Shown here in pieces: positions 1 through 13,200 of a stretch of DNA of 64,000 bases. The DNA is from Gnetum montanum. Lineage: Eukaryota; Streptophyta; Gnetopsida; Gnetales; Gnetaceae. The notes under the pieces are model-generated. The model was given only the letters and a program-made list of their open reading frames with translations. It ran no database searches and was not told the DNA's origin. Position 1 is the stretch's first letter; every line of letters starts with the position of its first letter. Made by a program: the position numbers and the translations under genes. The stretch lies in NCBI GenBank assembly GCA_015680685.1, contig MNCI01000958.1, positions 62,001 to 126,000 on the forward strand. The letters run 5' to 3'.

Positions 1-1930
1 TATTCCTACTAAACCAAAATAACAATGAGGATCCTCCCTCTAGGGCTTCTCAACATGAAGATTCTCCACCCCATGATATTGGTGATGGGGATGTGAACTT
101 GATTTTGCAATTCACTATCAATAATCCATGTTTTAAAAAAAGTAGGAGTCAAAGTAGGGGCTCAAGCAAGCATCAAGATGACAAGAAAACTAATGAACAT
201 GGTCATGACAACTATAGAGCCAATGGTAGACACCATGGTGGTGGTTGTCCTCCTCTGTCTTCATCCTCTTCATTTGCATCTTCTTCCTCTTCTAGTTCTA
301 ACAGATCCCATAGAAAGAACAACTATGATGAAGGTGAAAAGTAGGATAATGATAATCGTAGAGACCACCATGAATGAAGGGATAGCAGAGGACATCATAG
401 GCATCATCAAAATAATGATGATGATGATCCTTTGCTTGCCACTTGAACCATGCTAAACATTGCAGAGGTAATAAAAATTTCAACTAGGCATGTGAAAGAT
501 AGTTGGATCAAGGGACTTGACATGAATAATGTCCTCATATTTGAGGGAGGATATAACTCTAACCCACAAACACATCTTCAATCTTTTCATAATGCCTGTG
601 GCTTACAAAAAATTGAAAATGATTAGCAAAAATTAAAGCTATTTCCCAAAAAACTCATCAAGGAAGCAAAAAGTTGGTATCAGTCCTTGAATCTAGAATC
701 AATCTGCAGGTTGAGTACAATGCTAGAGTTGTTTAATGATAAATATTAGATGTTCTCCTAAGTGTCTAATCTAAGAAGGCAGATCCAAGGATGGAAGCAA
801 GGAACACATGAACCCTTGGATGCCACCATGGGCAGATACTATTCTCTCATACATCGATGCCCTAGCCATGGTTATTCTCAGCAGGAACAACTTCACCACA
901 TCATAGATGGACTTAAATTAGAAATGAGAAAAACTCTTGGGATCTATGCCCAAGGGAGACTATTGTAATTAAGAGCCCATTAGATACAAAGGCTGATAGA
1001 GCAAGTAGCAAAAGAAGAAGAAGAGCTAAGAAAATGAGAAAGTACAAAAGAATATAATAGGGATCTTTCTATCAGAAAGAGGAAAGTCCACTTCTACGAT
1101 AGCGAGGAGGAGTCACCACTTGATAAGGTGGTGAATAGAAAGACCTTACCAATCCAAAAATCTATGTCCAAAATTTTTCCTAAGGTAGATAAAATGTGGG
1201 ATTTGCTGGATGAAAAATTCCAAACTACTCTAAAAACTGTAGAAGAATCAAGAGAGCATAGTAGGAATTGTGACTGTAGGAGATAGAAAGAAGTTGAACA
1301 TGCCTACTAAAGGGGCAAGGGTAAAGCTACTATAGTAGAAGAAGTTGTGGAGACTGAATCAGATGATGATGATTGATGTAACAACTACCATTATGAACAT
1401 CCCAGGGGATGTTGTTCCATTGTGTCACACTTGCAGAAATCTAGGGTGTACATGCTAAACCCTAGATTGGCAAAGAGGTAAGAACCCAGAAGATTGTCTT
1501 ATCCTTAAGGAAATTTTAGGCAATTTCACCAACAACAAATCCACTATTCAAGTGAAGCTCCACCACAACTGTATGAGAAATACAGGTAGTGGTAGCACCC
1601 ACAATTGTGGGGGATGCCACCACAAAGGCAGTAGTACCCTTATCAACAACCAAATCCATTTGGGTACTATGTTTAGCAACCCACTTCTCTACATGCCTCT
1701 TCCAGTCATGCCACCTTCCAACATTACTACTATCCTCCATAGTATTACAAAATTCATTCTTCATCTACTAGAGGGAAAATCCTAGATCCCTATCACCCTT
1801 CTCATCCTTCTACATATGTCTCTTCACCCTCAACCCAGTTACCATTTGCTCCATCAATGCAGGGAGAAATTCCACCTCAGCTATAACAATGCAACACAAT
1901 GAGGGTTGTTAACTTATAGCTGGCTTCTCA
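1..1930 (+). pseudogene. gag: Athila-like copy A: gag (5' truncated by window edge)
   Basis: Capsid/nucleocapsid part of a Ty3/gypsy polyprotein that would package element RNA in cytoplasmic particles. The clearest block (about 762-968) reads QIQGWKQGTHEPLDATMG, then a CP-S-HGYSQQ motif and a GLKLEMRKTLG helix, which is the plant retrotransposon gag core. The same block recurs in copy B (37493-37740) and in the minus copy (20682-20400). Before it lies a Ser/His/Arg-rich linker; after it come an acidic KE-rich stretch and a Pro/Tyr-rich region (1500-1900). The frame is broken by many stops and shifts, so it is not functional. The start codon is outside the window. Confidence 0.8.
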
Positions 1931-2610
1931 ACTGAGTGGTTTGAAAACTAGATCACAAAAAAGAGCTTTCTTCCAAACCAATGGCCTAAATAAACCATCA
2001 CATACACCTATAGTTGGCAACCCTACTTCTCCATCTCCTTCTACATCTAATCAGTTCGAGCCCCCTTCAAACCAAACACCTTCCAAAGTGCATACCATTA
2101 TGTTAACTCATGTGGTAACCAATTAGATAAAATCTGGCCACCTTATTAGGAAACTATCTGATCTTGGAAGTTCCCTTATTTACCTTCAAATCACTAGGAG
2201 TGAGCCTTGCAAGGCTCTTCTAGATTCAAGTTCTAGTGTTAATCTAATTTTTAATGAGATGTATAAAGCCTGAAACCTACCTCTACTCAAGAAGAACAAT
2301 ATCCATTTTGAGTTGGTTGATTAGTCCATCATTGTTCCCTTGGAAATGGTGAAGGACATTATGACCATCATTTGTGGGTGGTTGTACCCCATAGATTCCC
2401 TAGTGATTCGAGTGGATAATTGCAAGGGGGACTTTCCAATCATCATGGGAAGGGCTTGGCTAAGCACTGTTGATCCATGATTGGGGATCTAAGATTTTTC
2501 CCTCGAAATTTCTAAAGAAAATGCATTCGAAAGGATTGAGAGGAAGAAAGTTCCATGCATCGTGTACAATGATATAGGGTGCAACTGTGTGCAAAAACTA
2601 TGAGCCGTTA
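1930..2610 (+). pseudogene. Athila-like copy A: aspartic protease
   Basis: Retropepsin-type domain that would cleave Gag-Pol. The order is MLTHVVTN, then SLIYLQIT, KALLDSSSSVNLI (active-site loop, normally D-x-G-A/S), a GWLYPIDSLVIRVDN strand and IIMGRAWLSTVD, the I-x-G-R-x-W/F-L motif that ends retropepsins. The active-site Gly is replaced, giving DSSSS. The B and minus copies keep DLGSG and DLGSE. Several in-frame stops are present. It lies between the gag Pro-rich tail and the RT as expected for Gag-Pro-RT-RH-INT order. Confidence 0.8.
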
Positions 2611-4400
2611 ATAGTATATCTATCAAAGAATGAAATCAATGTGTTGATATATCTGAAATCCAAAGGTGCCTATATGCAGCAACCACAAATCAAGAAGGCA
2701 CCTAGTGGCTAACAACTGACCCTAAGAGCATCTCAACACTTTGCATGGAACCTACTAAGAGCCTATCATGTGCCTACGTAGAAGGCATGAATGAACTGAA
2801 GTAAGTTCATCACCAACTCTCCATTGACAAAATTGATTACCAATTGGGAAGAGTTGGAAATTCCTAAAAATTTTAAACAAGAGCCCCTTGAGTTGAAAAC
2901 TCTACCTGTCAACATGAAATATGCATTCTTTAAAAATGGGAAGCCAGTAATAATCAATGCAAATCTTACTTCTAAATAAAAGGAGATGTTGTTGAATGTG
3001 GTCAACAGATGGCCAATAGCCTTTGCTTGATCATATCCTAAACTCATAGGGATTGATCCTAGGATATGCCAGCATCATATCTACACTGATCTAGCCATGA
3101 AGCTAAAGAGATAGCTATACTAATGGTTGAATCCCAAATTGAAATGGATCATCAAAGAGAAAATCGAACAACTCCTTAAGGTAGGTTTATCTATCCCATT
3201 GTAGATAGTGAGTGGGTTAGCCCACTCGTGATTGTGCCAAAGAAAGGTGGCAAGTGGTGAGTCTGCATCAACTTCTGATTGTTGAATATGGCAACATTCA
3301 AAGATCACTTTCCATTGCCATTTCTGGATCAATTTTTGGACATCATTTTTAAGCATTACTATTATAGTTTTCTAGATGGTTATAGTGGCTATAACCAAAT
3401 CTAGATCACACCAGAGAATCAGGCCAAAACAACATTCATGAGTCCATGGGGGACTTTTGCATATCAAAGGATGCCTTTCAACTTGTGCAATGCCCCTACC
3501 ACATTTTAATGTCTAGTCTTCAATATTTTTCAGTAACAAATCGGTAGCGAGGTAGAAGTCTTCATGGATGACTTCTCCACCTATAGGGCTACATTTTAGT
3601 AAGCCCAAGACTATCTTGAACAAGTGCTTAAAAATGCGTGAAGACTAATCTTTGGCTCAATTGGCTGAAGAGCCATCTGATGCTCTAGGATGACATTGTG
3701 TTGTGGCATAGAATTTCACAAATAGGGATTAATTTCAACCTTGAAAAGATTAAGGTCATCCAAGAAATTACCCGTCAACCAGAAACTGTAAAAGATGTTT
3801 GGTAATTCCTTGGAGACACTAGTTATTACTGAAGATTCATTGATAATTTCTCTAAGATTGCAAAACCATTGGTCAAGCTAACAAAGAAATATGCTTCATT
3901 TTTTTAGATCAAGGAATGTGAAAATGCATTCCAACAGCTAAAGGAAAAACTTATAGAAACTCCAATTCTACGAGCACCAAACTAGTCTAGACCATTTCAT
4001 GTTATGATGGATGCATCAAACTATACCTTAGGTGCTATGCTTACACAATTGGATGAAAATAAATGTCCATATTACATTCACTACACAAATCTAAGCACTA
4101 TGGGTGCATAGCTAAATTACATCACAATGGAAAAAGAACTAATGATGGTGGTGTGCACTCTAGAGAAGTTTAGGCACTATGTTCTTGGATACAAGGTGTT
4201 TGTGCACATATACCACAGTGCAATTTGCTTTCGGATGAATAAGCCAATGGTGAGTTCCCATGTCATATGGTGACTAATGATCTTGTAGGAATTTGATCTT
4301 ATGATGATAGATAGAAAAGAGAACTAAGAATGTGATTGCTAACCACTTGTCTCAGTTGTGACGGAACAACAAAGAGGAGGAAATCCCATTGTCTAATCAG
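2611..4400 (+). pseudogene. Athila-like copy A: reverse transcriptase and RNase H
   Basis: The pre-RT linker contains the LEIPKNFKQEPLEL-like segment (2845-2895). RT motifs seen in order are LVIVPKKGGKW (about 3223), DHFPLPFLDQFLD (3305), YSFLDGYSGYNQI (3365), a TFMSPWGTFAYQRMPFN block followed by CNAPTTF (3430-3510), and FMDDF (3560), the Athila-type form of the Y/F-x-DD catalytic box. RNase H follows at about 3995-4330 with VMMDASNYTLGAML, EKELMMVV and NKPMV. At least eight stops, mostly TAG or TGA where related copies have CAG, CAA or CGA, make it a pseudogene. Confidence 0.88.
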
Positions 4401-5690
4401 TTTCCTAATGAACTTCTCTTTTTTAAGACTATAACTAAACAATTTCCCACTAAGCCTCAATGGTACAATGGTATTCTAACCTATCTTCTTACTCAAGAGA
4501 TGTCAAAAGAGGTGGACCATCGGAAGAAACAATAGTTTCTTCACCAAGTGAAACACTTCATGGAGATTAATGGGCACCTCTACAAGTTGTGCATTGATGG
4601 CATGATTTGTTGGTGTATCCCTAATGCTTATCAAATATGCATTCTCAAGGGCACTCATGAGGGTCCTTGTGGGGGCCACTATGCATGGAGATGAATGACC
4701 ATTAAGATCCTCATGGCAATATATTATTGGCCAACACTTTTTTGGGATGCTCACCAATTTGTCAGCTCTTGTGAGCATTATCAATATGATGGTGGAATGA
4801 CCGCTCGAATGGAGAAACCTCAATAGTGGATTTAACCATTGGAACCCTTCAACATCTGGGGAATTGACTTCATGGGTCTCATCATGCCCATGTCAAATGA
4901 AAAGGCATACATCATAGTCATTATTGACTATTATACAAAATGGACAAAAGCAGTGGCTATCACTAACTATACATCTTTTACTCCTACTTGATTTGTACAA
5001 AACAATATTGTAAATAGGTTTAGTGTGCCATGTGAATTAATTTCTAATAATGGAACCCACTTTATAGTTACTACCTTTTGGAAGCCTATGCAACCCTTGG
5101 GGGTTGAGCATAAATTCACAGCACCTTATCATCCCCAAGCCAACAGTCAAGCTAAGGTTACAAATAGGGAAATCACTAAGATCTTAACGAGAATAGTTAG
5201 CAAATAAAGGAGAGACTGGAGTATGAAACTCAATGATGCCCTCTAAACCTACTACTCCACCTAGAAGCTTCCTATAGGCTACTCTCCCTATGAGCTAGTG
5301 TACAGAAAATTGCCAACTCTTCCTACTCAATCCAAGCTCCATACACTTTCAATAGTATGTGATATTAACCTTGACTTAAGTCTAGCACAAAAAGAAAGAT
5401 TAATGAATCTCAACTTGCTAGATGAAAATCAACTGATGGCCTTGTCATCTAACAAGTTGCACAAGGCATTTAGCAAAAAGTGTCATAACCTTAGAATTAG
5501 GAAAGTCAAATATCAACCAAGAGATAAGGTCATTTACTGGAACCCCACACATTTGCCATAATGAACCAACTTCCAAACACTGTGGAAAGGTCCTTATATT
5601 ATTTCTAAAACTTTTCCTTCTAGGGTCATGCTAATCTATAAACTTGAGAGTCCAGATAAGAAATAACTAGTCAACATGCAAACATTAAAC
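4401..5690 (+). pseudogene. Athila-like copy A: integrase
   Basis: Would insert element cDNA into chromosomes. An N-terminal zinc-binding H2C2 region lies at about 4650-4790 (HEGPCGGHY, then SCEHYQYD, where the last Cys is already lost). The catalytic core follows: WGIDFMG, DYYTKW, CELISNNGTHF (second Asp replaced by Asn), and YHPQANSQAK, then TNREITKIL with the Glu. The C-terminal part (5298-5561) carries the Q-rich linker, YQPRDKV and a VYRKLPTLPT segment. It is interrupted by stops and the second catalytic Asp is missing, so it is inactive. Confidence 0.85.
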
Positions 5691-7760
5691 CTTTCCATGA
5701 GTATAAGAAAGCCAATGTTCAAAGACCTCCTCAGATGAACAACCATGCTTGATATTTTAGATCTCCTCCTTTCAACTTAGTCATGGGGAAATGGCCATTC
5801 ATGATAATCCTATAAATAGCTCCTCAATTTTTCATCTTTTTATTTAACACGTTTTGATTTTACACCTTGTTATTTTTCTAACTTTTTGTTTTACGCCTTC
5901 TTTATCTTACATCTTTTTGTTTCTACTTTATTAATTTTTTTCAATTTTTACTTTACAACATCATTAGTACAATTTATTTTTCTTCAATATTTTACAATTT
6001 CTTTTATATGTTTCTTTATTTTGGTATGATTTTCTTATTGTATTGTAATAATAATGTGCCTTATTGCCAACTAGGTGCAATGTGGTTTGCTTGATGTGGG
6101 CATGTGATATCTAGTTATTTGATTGTTGATGTCTGGATTCTAGCTTTGAATTTTGTTACTAATAACTAAGACATGGTTTTTTTCATCAAACAAGCAGTGA
6201 GTCCACATCATCCACCCTTTGACAAACTCTATGTTGTTTCTAGTCTTGGAAATGTGAGGTCCCTTTTCATTAATAAAACTTTAATGAACTTATGACCTTG
6301 GTAGTTTCTAGAATTTGAAAGGATTCAAATGTTTGAACAAGGTGTGATTCCAAGAGGACTCAATACTCTTTTTACTCTTCTACTTACTTGGGTGCATGGG
6401 TGTTTTCATGGATTTCTTACCATTCTGTGTTGCCCAATAATAGGAAGTTGAATAATTCTTTGCATGGTGTGGTTCCCATCCAAAAATTCAATGTAAAAAA
6501 ATGACAGGAATTCAAAGCACACACCTCAAAGAAAACAAATGGATTACAAGCCCTAGTTATGGGATTAGAAAGACATGTTACCCATGCCTAAATTTCCCCT
6601 CTAACTAAGGCCCTTTCTCACTTCCTGCTTCTCTTTTCTTCTTAAATAAGAAAAAGGTGGTTGTTCTATGGGAGCACTCTTGTGTCTCAAGGGGGTGGAC
6701 CTATCTTAGAGTGGCGATACAAAGTCATTGAACATTGTTGGTTTTGATCTGGACTAAGGATGGATTTTATCTGCTCATTTAACCACAAAATTCACAAGGA
6801 ACCTCATGTGGCCTTAATTAGGAACTCCATTCTAGTTTCTCTCCCTTATCCATCTATGCTTTCCATGCCTCACCTCACTACTGGTATTCATATTCTTGTT
6901 TGATGTCCTAGTTTGATGTGTTAAAATTCTTAGGTAGTTTCTTCTAGGTTTTTGTACTTAACTTTCCATAACCATTAATCACCCATGTGGCTTATGGACT
7001 TCTTGGTTTGAGGATATGCAAGGGCAACAAAGGGCATGTGCCTGCTTTTGGGAAGACCCACTTGAATACCTTGTGGTTGCATTAGTTGAGTTCTTTATCC
7101 ATAGGAATTATCACAATCAAATCCTTTTGTGTGTCCCATCAATGACATCCAATTATATGCATCTTCATAATGTTTTTTAGTGAAATCCTCTTTTTTGTTG
7201 TTGTGAATTCTTTAACCCTCTTAAGGCATTTCAGCTTTTTAGAATTTAATAATGGATCACTTATCCATTTCATCCCATTTTTCAATCTTCCTACTAATGT
7301 TATTAAAAGAATCAATTCATTGTAATCACAACCTAGCCAAGTGTAAATGCCAATGAGACAAGGTCCCTAAAAGCTATAAGTTACACATTGCACACTAATT
7401 TGTGATTTTTTTGGGATTGTAGTGGGAAGCATGGACTAGAGAACGGACTGTCTTCACCAAGGAATAAGCAACAACACCATGCGATGAGGCCCCTTCATGA
7501 TCATTGAATCTTCTCCCTCATTCTTCAGCTACCAGAGGAATTGGATGTTAATTTTGACTAGGGTGCTCAATTATATTGTTAAGAACACCCAATTTTGTCA
7601 AAGATTCTAAATCCATACACTTAGCCACTTAAAATTTGTCTATTTTGTCTAAGTCAGGTTGCATGTCAGTCAATAATCCCATACCTTCTCAATATTTTGT
7701 AAAAGACTTGTTCCTCCTTTTGTTCACTTGAGGACAAGTTTTCATTCAATCATGGGGTTA
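5691..7760 (+). other. Copy A post-integrase region and polypurine tract
   Basis: No coding capacity seen. It starts with a segment (5750-5830) present in every copy at this place, then T-rich repeats of a TTTTACACCTTTTTG-like unit (5840-6000). Sequence to about 7430 matches copy B 42500-44600. At about 7425-7436 there is a splice-acceptor-like GATTGTAG, but the third ORF that follows it in B and C is almost entirely missing: only about 150 bases separate it from the common 3' segment (about 7600-7760). A purine-rich tract (CATGGGG, 7751-7757) precedes the LTR. Confidence 0.6.
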
Positions 7761-8594
7761 TGATGGAGTATATTTTTTCTTGCTCTGATATCGGGGACCC
7801 AAAAGTGATGTCAAATATCCAATATTGCAGTGTGTGCTGGCCTATAAATATAACACTTGGGCACATAGTTTTGAGAAATGTTAGTCATAGCATAGCAGAG
7901 CTCTTATAGTTGTTCTTCCCCAGAGTTAGAATATTTTCCCAAGTACCTGCAACAAGAGTCATTGAGTGTACAAATCTTTGTTTGAGCAGTACTGTACCTG
8001 AGCATGGTAGTGTGTGTAACAATAAAGACAAGCTTTCTGATAAACCTTGTAGCACTTTAGCTAGATTAAATATTTTCTTTATGCTTTCAATATTTTCAGT
8101 AATTTTATTCAATGCTTTAAGTAATTAAGCTAGATTAAATACCAATTAATTAAGCACATAAGTACGAACACATCAAGCATGTGCATGACACTTGGTAATC
8201 CCAGTAACACTTAACATTTGGTAACCCAACAGCATCATATGTGTATCGGATGTGTACGAAAAGTAGAATTGAATACTTATGTTAGGATTAGTTAAACATT
8301 GATAGTAAGTTAGGTTAAATTAGAAATTAAATTACTTCATTCCTTTCATCCTTTGTTTTAAGCACCAAAAACATAAAACATCAAAAACATCAAAAATCGT
8401 ATTCCTTAATTACACTTAACCATACCTCTACATATCACAAGTGTAATTGGCAAGATAACAAATGACTATTAGGGCAAACTCACTTCCTAGAGACTAGTGT
8501 ACCAAAAGACATAGAGTCCATGAAATTCTACTAGATCATGCATGAATGCTTAGTGATTTTTATGGTTGAGTGTAGGAGTATCTTCCATTCATCA
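7761..8594 (+). repeat. Copy A 3' LTR
   Basis: 834-bp LTR beginning TGATGGAG and ending CATTCATCA, the same ends as the other family LTRs. It has a TATA box (CCTATAAATA, 7841-7850) and the family's AATAAAGACAAGC block (about 8020), the likely poly-A signal, followed by long TTAATTAAG-rich U5. Sequence after it (CTTTT and onward) belongs to copy C, so this LTR marks the right border of A inserted into C. The 5' LTR and its target duplication lie outside the window. Confidence 0.8.
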
Positions 8595-10281
8595 CTTTTT
8601 AGTTTTTTAAAATATTTTGTAGCTTATTTTAGATATTTTTTACCTTGTTTATATTCTCTTATGTGTCAATTTCTTGTTTGTTCATTAGGAATCTTGAGTT
8701 TTTGCCACAACAACAACTACTACTAGATCATTAATTATCTTGATGATATTAAGCAATGAGCCCATGACATCCATCCATTCTACTCAACTCTACGAGGCTC
8801 TTCATCTTGGATGCATGAGGTCTTTCCATAATTACAATTTAAAAATAATCAATGATTTTGGCACCTAATAAACTTGGAATGGGCTAAGTGGAATGGACAA
8901 GGGTGTGGATTCAAGGGGATTTATCACCTTCTATGCCTAACTTCCTTCTTGAGTTTTATGGGTATTCTCATTGGTCTCTTACCACTCCTATTATTGACCA
9001 TACTAGGAAGCATGTCTTTGCATGGTATGGTTCTTGTAAAAAACAAACAAACATGGGAATTGAAAAGACATGTCACCCATTCCTGAAGGCACCCTCTAAC
9101 TAAGGCCCTTCCTATCTTCCTACTTTTCTTTTCTTACACTTGGCATGGTGGTTATCCTTTGGGGATGGTTATGAACTCTTATTGACTGAACAGTCAGAAC
9201 TTGGTAAAGCAAAGTCACCAAACACAGGTGGACTTGGTTCCAACTAAGGATGGGATGGTATTAGATCAACTTAACCATAGGTTCCAGAAGGACTTCATGT
9301 GATCAGGATGTGACACTCTATTGCCAATCTCTCTCTCTTCCACCACTTTACTCTCATCATTGACCACCTCACTACCTCCTATCATAGTTAATTAATATGT
9401 CTATTTTGGAAGGTCATAATCCTTCGATGATCTCTCATGAAAATTAAATTTTTAACTTCCTATGATCATTAATCATGCATGGTGCTTGCAGAATCCTTAA
9501 TGTAAGGACATGCAAGGGCATTAATGTGTAAGCCTCCTTTGGAAAGGATCCATTTGCATACCCCTTAGTCTTTTCAATTTAAACTTCCTATCCTTTGATC
9601 ATTTTTATGATAATTTCTTATCACTTCACCAATTGAACATCCAATTTTATTTTACTTCAACATAAATTCATTTGAATCCACTCCAACTCTACTCCCAACA
9701 AATTTAATCCCTCTTCCATGTTTTATAATCCTTCTAAGCTTTTTAGCTTTCTCTGGGTTCTTATTCCACTTCCAAAATTCCTAAATTTTCCTATGTGAAA
9801 AATTGGTCTCAAAAGTTGCATCGATGCTTCCTTATTGATGCAACAAATAAATAGTATATATACATGTAACAATTAGCCCAGTTTTCACAATTTTCTTCTA
9901 AATGAGAAAGGAGCTTTTACATTTTTCAAAATCCAAATATCTTGCAAAGTGTCATAACTCTTATACCACTTAACTGATTCACCTTGTTCTTTGATCCTCT
10001 TGCTACTAGAGGTATGATTTACATTGTGGAGACCATAAACCTTTAGTTTTGATCGCAAATGTTTTTAAAATTTTTCTAACTCCCCAAGGTTTACCTATTA
10101 AAATACTGATCCTAAATGAGTTAAACCTCACAAAAAAAACTCTTGTAGCTGATAATTAAAATAATAAGCCTAGCAAGATCACAAACAAACCTAAGTGTAA
10201 CCTGATATAATACAAAATGTATCAAAAGAACTAGGGGTTATTAACTAAAATGCTAATCTAAGGTTATAATTATGATCGTAG
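8595..10281 (+). other. Copy C post-integrase leader (possible intron)
   Basis: Continues the T-rich post-integrase region that copy A interrupted, and parallels copy B 42700-44619. Landmarks are a GTGAGTCCATGACATC-like segment (about 8752), the CTAACTAAGGCCC segment (9098) and ACATGCAAGGGC (9507). No ORF of note. It ends in TATGATCGTAG directly before an ATGGCACC start, which looks like a splice acceptor. Spliced env-class messages are known for Athila-lineage elements such as barley Bagy-2; splicing here is inference. Confidence 0.5.
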
Positions 10282-13200
10282 ATGGCACCAAAGAGAGGAG
10301 CACCAATAGGAGGACCTTTCCAACCTAGGAAAAAGTAGCCAAGAGGAGGAAGGGATCAATAGCAACAACCACAATAGCCCCAAGATTAAGAGGCTAAGGT
10401 AACACATGTAACAAGACCTCTTCAGGAGGAGCCCAAGGTGGACTCTATTCAATAGATTTACACCACTGACACTAGCCTATCTAGGCAAGATGAAGCTTCT
10501 AGGCCAAGGCCTAACCTTGAAGTTACACTATCAAAGGCTTGCCTGGAAAGAATCGGAACCAAGAAGGTTTAGAGTCCCATTCTTGAGGAACTAAACTTTG
10601 GATCCTCTTGGAGTTAACAACAGAGGAAGTTTGCACTTAATTATAAGGATTTTCCATGTGGTTCATTCTTTCTCATAGTTGAGAATGGTATGTGGGGAGA
10701 CCTACCTATTTTGAAAAAATCAACAAGGAGATGCATCTACCAAAATCAAGGACATCATAGTCCTCTACTTGATTGAGGTCATTGTAAAGGTCCTTGGTTT
10801 ACCTGATATTAAGGAAAAATTGGTAGAGACTTCAACCTAAGAAAATCCTAAAGTTAAGAAGAATTGGATCCAACATTGTTATGGGATGAACCATATGAAG
10901 TATGGTGTACTCACAAAGAAGGAGCATGTCTATTTCAAGATTACAGCCTATCACCTAAGCCCCATGGTTAGGCCAAGCAAGGTAATAGTCTTTTCTACTC
11001 ATGCATGCATTACTCTAAGTGAAAAGTTCCATGTTAACCTTCCATAACTTATATATCTAAAGATAGAGAAGTAATTCAAGGAGCAGAAAAAATAAAGGAA
11101 GATGCTCCCCTTTCTATACCTAATCAAAAAATTATGCAAATGTGAAGGCATAACATGCTATGCCAACGAAATGATTTTTCAAGCTCCTATCACATCATGG
11201 TAGGAGATGATGACAGATAAAGCAACAGCAAAGCTATAAGAAGAGGAGAGTCCACCACCACCACCACCACCTATAGAAGAAACCATACTAGAGGTGCTTA
11301 TAGTTGTAGAAAGGCTTTAAGACCTCCATGAGAAATAGCTATAGCAACAATAGGGCCCAATAGGTGGTGGGTAATCATCAATTTACCATCCAATTATAAG
11401 CCATTTGAATGAGGTCACAAGGATCATTAGTTGGCTAGACCAAGAAACTATGTTGTTGTTCATAGAACAAAGGAATTAGATGTCCATAAGAATAATTCCT
11501 AGTGCTTGAGAAGTTATAGTATCCATCCTTAGACATGAATTCCTTGAAATTTCTAGGAATGTTGCAACTTTCTTGGTCCACTTGGAGGAAGGTGAGGGGG
11601 CAGCTGTTTTGGTGATACAACACCAAACACAAGAAACAATAGCAAAGGTAGTGGCCAATAAGGTAGCAGAGGTCCTAAACACTCCTATGGCATCTATGCT
11701 AGATATTTCTGCACTAAAAAACATCCAAATGTCCACACAAGTAGGAAGTGGTTGGTTGTGTGCTACCCAATACAAAGAAGTGTTGGAATGACTGGTGGGA
11801 TATGAGCAATTGCTTCTAGAGATCTTTGATCTCTCAAATGAAATTATAGCAACCTAGTCATAGTTGCTAGAGACTAAGGATAAACTTCTCATCACCAATG
11901 CCCAACTATAAATAGCCATCATCGAGAACCAATGGTTGGCTTCCCAGGTTATGAAGTTGCAAGTCCATCTCTCCAATCCTACCATTCACAACCCAGAACT
12001 CACAAGAAATGAAGCTTTTCAACAACTTTAGCACATAATAAGGGAGGTTGAGAATGCAAGGGGATCGATCATCTTTAACATGTCCTTATCAGAAGCCATG
12101 GCTTTTAACAACGATAAGGACTTGTCACAAGTCTATAAGGAAAACTTGGTCCTCATGAAAGGACTTCATTGCTTGTGAAATGTTAAACAATAAAATGACC
12201 AAATGGTCAAATTTATTTAGCAATATCATGAACAACTAGCTAGGGTGAACCTTGATTTGAGAAGGTTAGCAATAAAAAATAGAAATCTCTCAATGGAGGA
12301 AGTTTATTCACTTCATTAGAAAATGATCATTAAGGTAGCCACCTAGAAGAATGAGGCCCTAAAATTTGAAGTCAAAAATCATTACAAGGACCAAGTCGAG
12401 CTCCTCAAGGAGGTAAATGAAAAAGAAACTCATTTAGCTAAGATAAACATGAACGAGATCCTCCAACAGCTCCAACAAATAAGTGACATGTGGCAACCCA
12501 TCTTTGATGGGTTAAATGTGTATAACAAAGTAGAAATCCACCTCTTGCAATGCGTATAACAAAGTAGAAATTCAATAGACAACAAAGTATAAATTTGATT
12601 TCTATAGAATTAGAATATTGTCTCTCTAAGTGCCCATAGTATAAATTAAAGATATTTTACTGATCTTACTCAAACGTCATGTACATGAACACATTAGCAT
12701 GAACAAAAATAAAGATGAGATTTCTAATATTTATTAAAATACTTAGAATAGTTTAATCTTTCTTACTTGCACTTTACTTTCATGAGTTTAATTAGTTAAA
12801 ATACTTAATCATAATAACATAAGTATGACCACTTCAAGCATAATGCATTAATGTTTGGTAAACCTAGTAGTGACCATTGGGTACACCTAGTAATTTCCAC
12901 TTGGTAGGATGGTTATGTTAGGATAGTTAGTCACTAGAATAACTAAGTATTACTAAGTAGTTAGATTACTAATCATTGAACCTTCATTTATGCACCTAGA
13001 CCTTAGGACAAGAAAATATATAAAATACTTATAAAAAGATATATCATAAGCCTTAACTCACATCTAACCATACAGACCAAAAACACAAGTGTGAGTTAAG
13101 AAGACAATGATCATACACTCCCTTGACTCACTATCTAAGATTGTGACCAAACTTAGGAAGTAAGACTATAGAATTTAACTAGATCGCTAATACATGCTTG

